Part shown: piece after piece, positions 1-13,390 of the stretch | Position numbering within the stretch: position 1 is the stretch's first letter | Layout of the letters: every line of letters begins with the position of its first letter | Assembly: GCA_947568835.1 (NCBI GenBank) | Contig: OX387609.1 | Span: 5,026,001 to 5,090,000, forward strand | Direction of reading: 5' to 3' | Source of the DNA: Protonemura montana | Taxonomy: Eukaryota > Arthropoda > Insecta > Plecoptera > Nemouridae | Length of the DNA: 64,000 nucleotides | Notes under the pieces: model-generated | Database searches by the model: none | Seen by the model: the letters and a program-made list of their open reading frames with translations, nothing else | Told to the model about the DNA's origin: nothing | Position numbers and translations under genes: made by a program

Positions 1-841
1 CTTATTGCTAAAACACGTGTGGTCTGTGGCTTGGATTGATATCATTTCGAGGATGAGCATATGCACATAGACAGTGCCGCGTGATGGGGGAATTGGCATA
101 ATTGACATAGCACTTACTAATCTTAAAACTAAGGAATCAAACACAAGGTGCACAGCGCACAAGCTAAGTTGAAATATTCCAACTTCCTTGTGCTCTGTAC
201 TTTTGTCAACGAATCACAGAGCGTTATTTTAACAAACATGGCGGGCGTTGACCATATGATCGCTTCCGAAGGACGAAGTGGGACGTTTTTTTTGCTCTGA
301 TTTTAGACTTCGTACATATGTTAAAAAAAACTATTGCTACCCGAATGCTATTTTATGAAATTACTCGAAGAGTTCGACGTTGAATTCGGTGACAATCCTA
401 ATGTAAACAATAATATATTTCGATATAACCTCAAATGTAACCTAATGAAATCGCAAGTGACAGCTGAGACAAAGTCTTCTATGTATAACGCAGGATTCGA
501 AACTGAAGGCTGTCGGTTACCGTTAAATTCGCTCTGTCGGTATGCTTGTGCTGATTGCTATGTCAATTGTGGGTTGCTAGAGCATTTAACTTGCTGCACG
601 AAGCGATGCACAGATTGGGTGGGTCGAAGTTGGCGGCTCATCAAGTTAACAATATGCTCTTGGGATCGGATTAAGTTTCAGGAGTGTTTGCAACTTATTT
701 GTTCAAGCTGAGTACAGTACCGTTAGTTAAAGTGATTACAATCCTTGCGTTATAGAGACCGTTGTTACACTGTCATACGTTTTTTTTTTTTAGTATTTAT
801 AGATTCTTATTGGTAGATTTACATATATTGATTTCTTGGGT

Positions 842-945
842 TTAACTACGCGCTGTTTTGACAACGGGCAATGCGCCACTGGTCTAATGGCGTCGGCGAA
901 TGAGTGGATGATGACGAGGATGATGATGGACCTAGTCTAGGTTCA
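842..945 (-). repeat. 5S-SINE tail fragment
   Basis: It reads ACGCGCTGTTTTGACAACGG, then CACTGGTCTAATGGCGTCGG and GAGTGGATGATGACGAGG on plus, matching the 3' part of the family. No head is found. Confidence 0.7.
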
Positions 946-3499
946 TCTAGGCATATAGATCTTGTATCCATCATATCACAACTCATTATTTCCTCTACGC
1001 TGTTACCATCACAACGACGAAGAGATTCATAGATTTTTCATCACCGAGAAATTAAGGAAGGCCATTCATTTTCCAGCTAGCTACCACGCTTTGTATATTT
1101 TATAGAAAATTAGCCGTATTTTGCCACTTTTTATAATTTGCTCTTTAACAAAAACAAATGGCACCGATTATTTCTCATATAAATCTGATGTTGGAATATA
1201 TAAACAGACTGAAACCGTTCGTTCCTCTAGCACAAGATTTCTTTAGGTTTTTCTTTCATAATGAATGATAATTCGTATCCAACTCAAGTAAGGGAAGAGG
1301 AGGAGGGGGGCGGAGAAGTCGAGGCGGAAAATAATTAGACTCCAAAAGAAAATTGAAGACGAATTTCCCGGCTTGTTTATTCGCTGGTGCGAACAGAGAG
1401 AGAGAAACTGCGCCGGTCGTCTTTTAAAAAATCAGATAGGTGCTTTAATTTGATAAAAATTAAGTAGAATTTTTCTTTCACTGCCTCTCACCCAATTGTC
1501 AAAAGAGACAATCGGGGGAACGATGGCAATTTTCACAAAAAAAAAAACCTCGCACTATTGAAAATACGCTAAAAGTTTCAGACGAGAAAATGTTTTATCC
1601 AAAGAAAAAAAAAAAAGTTTCAATTATTTATCAGAAAAGTTGGTCATGCCGCTATTCGTCATACAGCTATTGATGCATTAGGAATAATTACGTAACTTTC
1701 GAAACAATTACAGGCAATATTTTTAAAAGAGTAAATACGCTAACCCTATGGCGATAACAGTCAAAACAAACCTTAGAATGACCGAAGGTACAACTAACCT
1801 AACATTCCTAGGTTTTGTAAATCTAAGCCTTGAACAAAAGCCAAAAAAAAATCAAATTCGACCCCAAGTGCATGCACCCCCGGTTCACACTAACATTTCC
1901 TTATTTTCGCTGACCTCTCCCCTAGGAAAAAACCTGACATTTAAATCACCCCCTAGTTGACATTCAACGTCACTGCATAGTTCGACGGAAACCTACTAAA
2001 AGGGTAGACCCGCTACACAAGGATAGGTTAATCGCTCATATAACAACGCAAATGTCACAAGCAAATTTCCTGCTTACTTGATCCCGTGTTAGAACGCTTC
2101 CATTTAGGGCGCAAGGGTTGTTGTTGTTGTGCGTCCACATTATACTATGTTGATGAGGGGAAAAGCGTCAGGAATTGCATTAAACCCAGCAAATCGAAGG
2201 CTTTTGTGCGTTTTTGTGGCTTGTTTTTTTAAATGCAAGCACCAGCGCGCTCGTTAATGTGACGGGTCGTTATTAATCGAGTGCGAAATTACAGAGGATG
2301 CAGGTTGAAATCGTATTTATACTAAAGTCGTTCGACTAGCAGGTAAACTTCTGAAAGAAATTAAAAGGTTTTCGTTCTTGCACAAATAGAAGTGTTAACT
2401 TCAGAAACGCTACTCGCAAGTTTATTAATTTTCTATTTTCCACGAAGAAAAAATAAAATAGCGCAGCTTGAAAATTAGAATTTACAGTGATTAATTAATT
2501 CAGGATTTCCGTTCCGTATCTATAGGGTTTACGATTTATATGCAGTATCGTGGGAGGAAAATACCAGCCCGAAGACTGCCTCTCAGCGTTTGTACCAATT
2601 TGTAAATGAGATATCAGGTATGATTTGAATGCCAGGATTTCCAAAAACTCCTTTATATATGCAAAATAATCCCCAAGATTGTGGTAATTTGTAAAAATAA
2701 ACATAAAATAGCTAGAAAAACAAAAGATTTTGGCACGACAAATTTTAAAAGTGAAATGTCTTGTATTTAAAGCCTCTACCGGAGAGCATATCAGCGAAAG
2801 TTCACAGAAAAATAATTAATATTCGTCAAATCAATCAAATTCACCAATGGGTGCTACGGACAAAAGAGATGTTATTTCTACAGAGAACGCAGCTACGATT
2901 TTCGTTACAGACTAAAACCAAGTTCCGGTGTTCGGTCAAATTTTCAGAACCAATTCACGATACCACCGATTCCAGATCGCAACAAAGTATATGTTAATAT
3001 ACAAAAGGTAAATCAGACAACTAACAAGCGATCTGTAAAAGAAGGCACCGTCCAGCGCACAGAAAATGGGGAGTCACGATTGGTTGAATAGCAGGTCGAC
3101 GACTTTACACGGCGAGCGACTGAAGAACAAAGAAGCGGTATTCCATTGCGATCCTCGTGAGCCAGCTTCGCAAAAGTGCAACTTCTTCTACCTCCAGCGA
3201 GCACCAACTTTGTAGTCGTGGGCGTAACTTTCAGTTCTATAGTAACGGTACCACACGACTTAAAACCGTAGATATTAGGTAACCTCGGGTTATGGTTACA
3301 AAGAGGGCAGGCAGCTAGCTCGCTTGGGGGAAAGTTGATAATCTTTGTAATCGCTCACGTGGGTTGTTTTCGTCGTGGTTTTCATATCGGTAATCGGTAG
3401 CCGTTGAAGAATTGGTAGCGCGCGCGATTCGGGATTTGAAAATTGATACACTGGAGATTGGTTGTGTGGTCGTTGGGTAATTTGATCGTACTACAATAG

Positions 3500-3860
3500 C
3501 ACTGATGTGAAATTTTCTCTGCAGAAAATAGCTGCCATATGGCTTCTTTACCAACAAAAATTGATGATGCTTCTAGAAGGGGTCTCCGTCGTTTCGAGCG
3601 TTAAGAAAATTAATTATGGTTTTTTTCTCGCAGATTACGGGCATTTGAGACTGGTTAACGCTCAATTTATCTTTATTAAAGCTAACCTCAACGATTGATA
3701 TACACGTATCGATAATATGAGGCGTTATTATTTAATTGTAGGGGCTTGTTTAAATGACCACAAGCGCCATCAGGTGGCACCTACAGTTACCAAGCGTTGT
3801 CGGCCTCGTTTGCTCAGCACAAAGTTTAATATAAACGTTGACCCTCTGGCTATATGTATA
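3500..3860 (+). repeat. dispersed repeat with CTCF-like core, copy 1
   Basis: It shares in order with 12995-13390, 36290-36600 and 48560-48745 (minus): a TTTCTCGCAG...TTTGAGACTGGTTAACGCT block, CTAACCTCAACGATTGATA, TTATTTAATTG, GCGCCATCAGGTGGCAC and GTTGTCGGCCTCGTTTGCTC. It has no open frame of note. The CAGGTGGC core resembles CTCF sites. Confidence 0.65.
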
Positions 3861-4712
3861 AACTCAACGGTTGTAAGGAGGTGGGGGGTTAGTGTCATTG
3901 CGGTCACAGCGGAAATTGGCTTGGAAATGGGTTGATGATCAATCGGACGGAGATGAATTTCGTTATGGAAATTTGATGATTTGCAACAACGATTGTGATT
4001 AAAACCATGATTTTCGGTTCAAAAAACATGGGGTTTTGAGTGCGATTGCAGATTGAGCATTATTTTGAAAAACTACACGAGCATGAGCGAGTCGGAAAAA
4101 CTGTTTGTCCAGAATTAGTTTTTTACCTAGTACCTCGTTTGTGTACTCCATGGTATTCTTGTTCAATCAAAATACCTGGCTCCACCTATTTTATCATTCA
4201 ATACTCTCGGGGGTTGGATTTACAATCAAAGAACAAAGTTTAAACTTGCAGAGGAAAAAGAAAAACATAACTAACGAACGAAGTTACTATAAAGAATAAC
4301 TTTCGCAAGGGTCAGAAAATTTAAAGTTGTTTTAATTAGACACGGAGGAAATGTGTTGGGTAATTTTGGAAAACAGGGCACTGCGTAAATTCCCAACACA
4401 AGGCCATCAATTCGCCACCATTACAACACAAAATACATTAGCAGAGAGATACAGAAGAGACAAGACGCGTCAGTTCTGAGAGGTTTACCATCATTTCAAA
4501 CGTGGAATGATTAATTTCCTTTACTGGCTGATTGTCTCCCACCCCCAACCCCTCGCCATCCCACCCAAGAACGGGGCGCGCGAAAACTAGAAAATTAATC
4601 ACGAAATTCGAAACGCGTCTCCATTATCTGTGCTCGTAGTGGCCAATCGGCTGGGGTCACAAAATGTCCAAAATAGCGCCGTGCGGCGGTCGACGGAAAT
4701 TGCACTATAGCA

Positions 4713-5353
4713 CACAATTCTACGCCCTGGTGAATAATTGCATGTTGGTATGCGCCGGGGTTCGAACCAGTGGCGAAGTGAAACAAAGAACAGCATAAAA
4801 AGAAGAGGAAATTAGGCTAAAACCAACCACATTCTAGCTGGAAGAATGGGTACCGTCTACCCAACTACTATAGCCTTTTGTTGAAAGGCATTGGAAGTTG
4901 TGAATGTAAAGCAATCGTTTTACATCCGAAAACAAACTTAACCACACGGTTTAAAAAAAAATGAAACTCGAGTAAAAAAATTCACCCTCACCCGTTCCTA
5001 CCTCTGACGCTACGCCATTGTTGCTAAATAATGAGAGGGGTCAGGGTTCAAACCAGTGGCGCCATCACTAAAGGAAAAAAGGTTTTGATGGCATTTAACC
5101 ATCCAAGTGCAAGCAGGAAGAAAGGGTAAATATATCGGGTATCTATTGAAAGCGGGTAAAGGAAGTTTTAAATGAAAAGCAGTTGTGGGTCCTCTGCAAC
5201 AAAGCCAAATAACTTGATTCAAAAAAGTGAAATCGCGCAAAAATTGCCCCCAAAAATTAAAGACGATTTTTAAAAAATGACCTCCCGTCCCCTGAAGCTA
5301 CGCCACTGCACGTAAATAATGCGCACTGCAGGGCCGCGAACCGAATCAGCACT
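4713..5353. repeat. degenerate tandem repeat of about 290 bp, 2.2 units
   Basis: Similar landmarks recur: CTACGCC(C/A)TGGTG or CATTG near 4719, 5010 and 5298; GGGTTCRAACCAGTGGCG near 4758 and 5045; AGC(A/T)GGAAGAA.GGGTA near 4838 and 5112. The third unit is cut short. Confidence 0.5.
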
Positions 5354-7009
5354 TGCGGCAAATCAATCAAGTTGTAATTAATCAATCACGGAGGGTAGCC
5401 GATGAAAGGTGCGCTGCCCGCAGGGGGGGCGCATGTCTAGCGTGTCGGCGAGTTGTTAGCATTGTTTAGCCCACAGGGTTATGTCAGGTGGGGGGGTGGC
5501 TTCTTTGTTTGGCGGGCACAAGGGGGTAGGTGCGATGGCCCAGTCAAGAAGTGGGAGTGGAGAGTTATGGTGGTTTGTGGATCTGTGATTGTGTTTTCGA
5601 GTGCCAGGCTAATTAATGATTTGTGTGCCGGTGGGTATCTTTGATGCAGTACCTGGTTGTGATATGAAAAATCTCAATCATGTCGAGAAGCTTCGTGTCA
5701 AAAACAAAGCCTGGTGGTTGGTGGTCTTATAAGTTGGTTGATTTTGTTGTCGAGAATAGCAAGCCATGCCCTGTTTTTGCTAAAATTAATTTTATCATAC
5801 AAAATTATAAGCGATTTGATGGTTTAAACCCATTTATAAAAATTTAGAGTGAAAAAAAAATTGGTTTGGCTAAATCAAGTTATCACCGCGATGATTAGAT
5901 TCGATTTTGGTTTGAATCTGATTCTGGCGCTCCGAATTCGATACGGTTTCCGATTTCGCGGAAAGCTGAATCTTCTATGCATTTTTATTTGCAAATTGAA
6001 TCAGGCGATTCGCCTGGCAAATATTTGATTACCGGTAATGCCTATCTTTATATGCACATCAATAAAAATGAGAAAAACGTTAAATATATTAAATAGACAT
6101 GCCAAAAAAAAAGTGCTTGGAATACTGCTGCAAAGAATTACACCAAACAATAGTTTCGAATGCTAATTGCCAATTAAGTTCGACAAATATAAACGTGACA
6201 ATAACCAAAAGGATCGAAAATTATGCGACATTGCGACATCAAATAGAATCTAGAGCAAATGACGAACGTGAAATGAAAATTAGCTACAATTTTCTTTTTT
6301 GTTTGTTTACCTAGCTACGTCTACACTGTAAGGTTTTGCCAAAATGAGACGAATTCACAAAACAATCATTCCATTGTCTACAGTCTAAACCGTATCAGAC
6401 AAAGCAGACAAAGACAGATCAATAAAAAACGAGTAAAGCATGAGAAAGAAGGCAGAACAATTAACGTAGCGGAACTTGGCTGGATACATTTTATATTTAT
6501 GTAAATTAAAAAAAAAAAATTAAATGCACTGAAGTTTACGAAAGACAAGCTTCGAAGAGTTTTTCTTTACTGATTTACAATCGAGAATCGACAATTAAAG
6601 ACAAAAAAGAGAGTACTGAGTCTTGGTACATGCAACTGGTGTTGTTTAATTTACTTGTCCAAACGCAAATACCTCGAGAGTGCTCCAATTTTCGAGACGA
6701 TCGATTTTATGTCGGATGAAAAACGGTATTGTTTGGCCAAAAATTCGGAGGCACATGACACCTAACAAAACTTGGTGACTTAGCAACCGTCGGTGACCAC
6801 TTGTTAATCAAACAACTCGTTAAGATCGATTTGTTTGTTAAGAACCGATACCGTGTTGTACATACTTATGACGTTAACCATTCACGCGGACCCAAGTTGG
6901 ACAATATTTGTGCTCATTACGATGATAGACACCTAAACTATATTCCAGCTTGAGAAACAGCGAGGAATATTAGATTGTCTAAATTATAAAAGGACACGCT
7001 GGTGCCGGC

Positions 7010-7255
7010 GACAAAATTTAGTTTAAAACCAAGATTACAGCGGAAGTGCAACAAGAGAATTTTTCCAGAAGAGGAGCCACCGGTCTAAACGGCTGTGAAT
7101 TTGAAAACAAACATTGCCATCTCCTTCGATATCCGTATCGATGAACCGTCAAATATAAATGAAAATAACAATATTTACAATGCATTTGCAGATCTATAAT
7201 TGGTATTCTGAAATCCACCATTGAAATCACAGCTGAAATTTAATCCATGAGTTAG
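7010..7255 (+). repeat. ACCGGT repeat family, copy 1
   Basis: It shares with 26375-26640 and 55115-55355 an opening GAG.GCCACCGGT, and a closing CACCATTGAAATCACAGCTG, AATCCATGAGTTAGTAGC. Partial reverse copies (GACCGGTGGTGCCTCTGTCG) are at about 29750-29900 and 38335-38470. It is non-coding. Confidence 0.55.
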
Positions 7256-7861
7256 TAGCTTTGCACATAGGGGCGATTCAGTGTTGGGATGTTCTCCAAC
7301 AGGCATATGTGGGGAGTAAATCCTTTCGGTGAAACGGAGTATGGGGATATCACGTCCATGTCATTGTATTAAACCACCATTTCGACCGAAAAAAAAAGCA
7401 CACCCAGATTCCACGTAATTCAGTGTTTTGGTCAATGAACAGCCCACGTACACGTAATGAAGCCGTGCGTCATTACAATTTGCCAATGGTTAATTAGCTA
7501 GCAATCATAATTACCTTGTCCCTGATGGACAGGTCATCAGGATCATAAGCCCGGTGACAAGCGTCACAAACTATCATGGCTGAACGGGCTATAAATAACG
7601 CCGCAAATAACGTGGGGCAGGGTATAACAGGGTCCCTGAAGACGCATGGCTAGAGGGCCCTAGTAACGGAAGAATGGTACTCAGCTGTGAAATTCAGCGA
7701 CAGGGAATAGCTGATTGGTAATGAACGCAGCTAAGGTAGAATTTATGTGCATGACATGGTAAAATATAACGTAGATTATTTTTTAATAAGGAATAGAGAT
7801 GCAATTTTATGTCAAAATCTGATTTAAATTGTAAATGCTTGCAATGCGCAGGATGTTTTAT

Positions 7862-7900
7862 TATTAGGAACACTGCTAGAGAGTAGTAGTGTTCCTAATA
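7862..7900. repeat. 13-bp perfect hairpin
   Basis: TATTAGGAACACT (7862-7874) pairs with AGTGTTCCTAATA (7888-7900) across a 13-base loop, just left of the palindromic element at 7927. Confidence 0.85.
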
Positions 7901-7926
7901 GTAAAAAAATATTCGACTTTGTTTCT

Positions 7927-8163
7927 GATGGTTTTTAGACACATGTCTACTTGATTTATCCTTAGCACTAGTTTTAAGAAAAACTATTTGAAATGGGTTT
8001 TAAATGCTAAGTCAAGGGCTACTGAATTTCCCGACGTTTCGCAACATATACTAGTTACTGCTCTTGCCCTTGAAGAAGTAACTAGTATATGTTGCCAAAC
8101 GTCGGGAAATTTAGTAGCCCTTTACTTAGCATTCAAAACCCAGTTCAAATAGTTTTTCTTCTT
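7927..8163. mobile_element. palindromic GACGTTTCG repeat, copy 1
   Basis: Arms of about 80 bp (7977-8058 and 8078-8160) are inverted copies: AAACTATTTGAAATGGGTTT, ATTTCCCGACGTTTCG and CATATACTAGTTACT on one side and their complements on the other. A single flank (GATGGTTTTTAGACACATGT, 7927-7976) lies left of the palindrome. The same flank and arms occur at 37256-37454 and 42866-43006. Confidence 0.8.
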
Positions 8164-8728
8164 CGACTTTGTTCGTTACGATCGGGGTAACCAATGCCAA
8201 GAAACATTCAGATATACAAAAAAAATGTTGTAATGATTTGTTAAGTCAGGTTTGTTAGTAAGCACAGCAGAATGTGTGCCAAATCATTCAGAAATTCAGA
8301 AATATCACCAAAAAAGCCACAAAAATGTCTCAAATAAATGGCGTCCAAGTGCGTCACTCTCCCACAGAGCTCTCTCAGCAAGTGCGTCTCCATCATCTTG
8401 GTCTGGTATTTGCATTCGTGACAGACGGCTACGGCACACGTAGACAAACAGTGGTGATTGTCACCTCGTCGTAACGCCAGCCATTATTTTGATTGGGAGA
8501 CGAGGGTGTCCCCCACACCAAATTAGGGACCGGAGACGAGATTGGAGGTGGCGGGGGTCTTTTGTAACGAGTAGAACGTCACCGGGGACAAAATCTCTAG
8601 AAACGAAGAGGTTGTGTAGACCGGACGAGGCCACGTCATCCATTCTTTATAAACATGTTTTCTATCGGTGTTATCTGATAAATTTGCGCGGGGACAAAGA
8701 GTAAGAAATGACATGGTAAACATAGTCA

Positions 8729-8818
8729 ATGCCATCGACAGTTAACTTCTATGCTTTATCTTATTATTTTAACATGCCATCGACAGTTAACTTCTATGCT
8801 TTATCTTATTATTTTAAC
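8729..8818. repeat. perfect 45-bp tandem duplication
   Basis: The 45-bp unit beginning ATGCCATCGACAGTTAAC at 8729 is repeated without change from 8774. Identity over the whole unit implies a recent event. Confidence 0.95.
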
Positions 8819-9423
8819 TTATTTTATTAAATTTAACCTATGGAAAAGCTTTTGTGTTATTTTAGCTCGCCAGCAACAAAAAATTGTAATAAAAGTAACG
8901 ATCTTTTATTATTTTCATCTGTGATTTACATAACTACAGATAATTTTTCGCTTTTTATTACTCCACAAAGCCTCAGTAAAAAAAATAATACTGAATGAAC
9001 TAAAATACAAAAACTCTGGAGTACGTATATACCAGGCTAGCTTTATGAATGGACGCGTAGAGCGAGTGCTAGCGGTAAGCGACAACAGCGCCACCCGATT
9101 CGCGACCATTGCACCACACAAGACTCATACCTTGTGCCCACCTAATTAACGTCAGGCTAAACGATGCTAGCACCATCTGATGCATACCCACCGCAGCGTA
9201 GATCATCGCTATAACCGAGCATTAAAAGCCAACCACTTCTGCGAGCCAAATTAGTTAGCTGAGGATCAGTTGAGGGTGTTGAAACTACTTGCTCACGTGT
9301 AAGACCAGCGTATTTTGAACATGTGACGACAAATTTTGCCTCCTTATGGTAAAATGGAGAATACAAATATGTTATAATACTCCAGGCGAAGAACGACGCT
9401 AGCGCTATCTACATTACACCCAG

Positions 9424-9472
9424 TGCGAACAGTGCCGCAGGGCTCGTTGTCAAAACAGTGCGTCTTTAAGCA
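9424..9472 (+). repeat. 5S-SINE 3' end fragment
   Basis: Contains CGTTGTCAAAACAGTGCGTC followed by TTTAAGCACCAC, the terminal part of the family in plus orientation. Confidence 0.6.
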
Positions 9473-9660
9473 CCACAATTTAATTCTACGCCCAATGCAA
9501 TCAAGTCAAGCTTTAAAGCAGCACATTTTCGAGTGCGCTAAGCCAACCCCAGTCTTGTTATGATAAAATGGAGTATAAGTATTGGTATAATACGTGCCTT
9601 CGGGCTGAAAGATTCTAGCATATGCTGCACTGAAGTATTTTTTGGTTAAGTACCAAGTGT

Positions 9661-10195
9661 AGGAGGTTCAACGATAGATTCAACGTTTGGTAGCCATGGA
9701 GATGCTGAGATCGCCTGACAGAGCTTCTCAATTCTGCTATCTTATGTTACCACGGGTATACCATGGCCTAGCATCGGAGGTTCAATGGTAGATTCAACGT
9801 TTGGTAGCCATGGAGATGCTGAGATCGCCTGACAGAGCTTCTCAATTCTGCTATCTTATGTTACCACGGGAATATCATGGGCTAGCATAGGAGGTTCAAT
9901 GGTAGATTCAACGTTTGGTAGCCATGGAGATGCTGAGATCGCCTGACAGAGCTTCTCAATTCTGCTATCTTATGTTACCACGGGTATATCATGGCCTAGC
10001 ATAGGAGGTTCAATGGTAGATTCAACGTTTGGTAGTTATGGAGATGCTGAGATCGCCTGACAGCTTCTCAATTCTGCTATCTTATGTTACCACGGGTATA
10101 TCATGGCCTAGCATAGGAGGTTCAATGGTAGATTCAACGTTTGGTAGACATGGAGATGCTAAGATCGCCTGACAGTGCTTCTCAATTCTGCTTGT
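9661..10195 (-). repeat. 114-bp tandem repeat array, locus 1 (about 4.6 units)
   Basis: The marker GGAGGTTCAA recurs at 9662, 9776, 9890, 10004 and 10116, a period of 114 bp (one unit lacks 2 bp). Each unit contains AACGTTTGGTAGCCATGG, GAGATCGCCTGACAGAGC and TCTTATGTTACCACGGG. The same monomer is reversed at 22015-22350 and 28618-28945. Confidence 0.92.
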
Positions 10196-10329
10196 GTGAT
10201 ATCATAGTCTTGCCCTTAACAATAGAAGCCAGTTAAAATGGCCGACTGAACCCTTGCTGTAGCGCGTACACGTCACAAGATGGCTCAACAATTTTTAACT
10301 GGTTTCAACAGTGAAAATACGCTTGGTTT

Positions 10330-10600
10330 TCTCGCAGGCCACGTCGGTCCATGGAAGGAGTGGCGCGTTGGCTCGCGCGAATCGAGAGAGAGATGATGAA
10401 CGAACGTGGCACGTCAAATTGTCAACTCGGTCGTCGTGTCGTTAGCGTCGCGACGGGCGTCGTGGATGATTGACGTTTTGGCCGCGACGCCCGACGGTCG
10501 GGGTATTATTACAAGGACGCCTAGCGCTGACGGGGGGCGGAGGGGGGCTGGAACGACGCCGGGTGACTTGATCTATGCGCATATTACGCGCAAGTAGTTT
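10330..10600. promoter_or_regulatory. CpG-rich patch in the last intron
   Basis: The sequence is dense in CpG (GGCGCGTTGGCTCGCGCGAA, GTTAGCGTCGCGACGGGCG) within A/T-rich intron. I see no recognised core promoter. It may be an unmethylated regulatory element or a GC-rich repeat. Confidence 0.25.
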
Positions 10601-12994
10601 TTTTTTTGTGTATTCATTGAGATGAATGCCGCTAGGAAATGCTAAGGTGCACCAGCATCTCAATCTCCATGAAAAACTGCCAGGTTTATCCCATTTTATA
10701 AAAAAAATTGCTGTTTTTCATCGTACTCATCCTCATTCTCGTTTAAGAAATTTAAACTTTTAAGTATTAGCAAACGCGAAACAAAAAAAAGACCGGAACA
10801 TTTTTACATAGCTTCTTTAAAAACAACTTGGGTATTTACATTTAAATACTAATAATTCTATTGATAGCGCTTAAGCGTCTTTTCACCTCGTCAACCCATT
10901 AATCGATCTCCTTGAAGCAGCGTTTTCACCTCATACACATTTTTCCCAAAAGCTCCTGTCAACGGATTCATGTCAAAGAATTACAGAGATTGAAAAAAAA
11001 AGGTGTGTGTTTTTTCCGCTACGTAGCGGGCAGCCAAACTCTGAGAGCACATGTGTCACGTTATGCCATCCTGTCAATAAAATAGGTTAAAAGTATATTT
11101 TTACTCTGGCGGCGCGCTACGGGGGTATTTTTAAATGGCACGCCACGCGGATTGACATCCCTCTTCTTTCTATGCCTTCAAAAGTGTGTCACAATAATAA
11201 AAAAAAAATTACTGAAAACTGATGTATTTCCTAGTGTTGTTAACACTCAACACATTTCGACGAATATATGCATTGTATATTATGAATATATGCGACAATT
11301 CGAATGCCAATTCGCTAATAGTGAAATAAAATAACGATTATTATTATTAATGCCAGGTTTATTATTAACGCAAGCGGTAGATAAATAGGACAGAGGTGTT
11401 TAGAATTTTCTTCATCCACAAAGCAAAGTTTAACGTAGATTCCCATTAATTTGGGGATAAATACGTCATCACAGTTGTAGCAATTTCTAAAAATCTTTAA
11501 ACACCGCATGTGATTGGCTGGTCATCTTTAAAATCCGGGTTAAACTTGTGGACCCGGCCCCTGGTGTCTTAACAGAAAAACCAAGAAACAACTAACTTAG
11601 CTAATGCACGACTCCAGTAGCAAGTTCTCATACCAGAGTGGTTACCATAAGTAAGTAACAAGTTCAGCCTTATAAATAACTAGTATTGCTACCCGCCTCC
11701 GCTCGGACTTATTTTTTTTTTATTTAAACTAATTTTAAGTTAAAATATGTCACATAAATATATCAAATTATCTGACATACAAAATGTATTTAATGACAAT
11801 AAAGTTTTATTTGGGGACCTGGCGGTACACAATACTTTTTGTTTAAACTTTGCTATGTGTCACGATGCACAAATTTGATTGGTCTTTTGCTCTTTAGATA
11901 CCATTCTATAATAATTAAGGTAATTCTAATTCAGCCGTCGAAGAGTATTACTTAGTAATATTTGATGCAAGACAGATTATCAACTGTGCCCAGTTTTTAA
12001 GTTTTTGATCTATTTCCAAGATACGTTTTAAGCTGACGGTTCGATTGGTGTATTCCCTTCAAATTCGTTTCTTTAGAAACAATCCGCAAATCAATCGCAA
12101 CAATCCGAAAGTGCAATTACAAACATACAGACTCCATTTCAGTTTTCTATACAAGATTTAAAAAAGTCTCTCCACAAAAAAAAAAGCCCCCACGAATCTC
12201 TGTTTAAGTAGCTGCCCATACCGTCGCGCGGCGTTTTTACTTTTCAAGATATTTGAAGATTACTCTGGTTCTACGTCTCGACTTTCCTGCCGACTTTGAA
12301 CCATAGAAATGGAACAATAATCCACCTGGGAAACGTCTCTGCTGCCGAGTAAAAATATATTCTTAATCCCTTTCGCGTGGACCTGCTCGTAACAAAAAAA
12401 GGACACGAAAGTCTCGTTGAATTTCCAGCACTACGGGGTCAGGGGCATTGCAACGGGAAACACAGCAAAGTTGGCGCATTTGCGTGGACAAAAACAGGGT
12501 CCTACAGGAACAAACAGGATCGTTGCATCCAATTCGAACACAAGTCTAATATATGTACCAAATGACAACCAACATCCACGGAAATAATAGATGAAATCGG
12601 TAACGAACAAAAACAAAAAACCTATAAATTTGCACAACAAACAGGCCAACTAGTTCCCTGGGGGAGTTATTTTAAAAACAATTTGCACTTTGAGAAGACT
12701 GGACGCTTTTAGCTGGTAGTTGGAAACAAGGCATGAAGTTTTTCAAGCCATACGAACCAACTGGCACAAGTGAAGCGGCAAGGAATTTAAATTTTCAACA
12801 GAACATTCTCATAAAATCGATCGGTTACATCCCCTATGTGTATATTTCATGCTGAGCCCCTATGAGCTTTCAAGAGCCAAATCATTAAGCGCGGCTTAAG
12901 GTAAAATTCGCTCCACGAACAGAATTTGGCTAAATTTCAGTTACCTATTGCGGTATCAAGACTTTAGAGAGAGTCAACACACTGTAGCACAATT

Positions 12995-13390
12995 TTCTAC
13001 AGGTTATGGCGAGAGCAAATGTTTAACTATCTTCGCCAAAAATAGCCGCAAAATGACTACTTTAGGCCACAAAAAATGGAGCATGCTTTCAGGTGAAGTC
13101 ACCGTCGTTTTAAATTTCTGAAGAGATGTAATTTCGTTATTTCTCGAAGAGTATTCGCTAAATTAACTTTTGCCAGAACTAACCTTCACGATTGATCTGC
13201 ATACCTTTCACAATTTTGCGCCGTAATTATTTAATTGCAGAGGTTATCAAAAAAAAGGCCGCAAGCGCCCTTGGTGGCACTTGCCGTTATGCCACACCAC
13301 GTGTTGCCGGCGCGTTCGCTCAGCAGAAAGTTGAACATTAACGCTTTGTACTTTCGAGAAACCCTATAAACTCGATGCTACGATTCTATT
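12995..13390 (+). repeat. dispersed repeat with CTCF-like core, copy 2
   Basis: It carries AGCCGCAAAATGACTACTTT, GTCACCGTCGTTTTAAATTTC, CTAACCTTCACGATTGATC, GCGCCCTTGGTGGCAC and TTGCCGGCGCGTTCGCTCAGC. The upstream part matches the arms of the foldback at 16489-16910, linking the two families. Confidence 0.65.
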
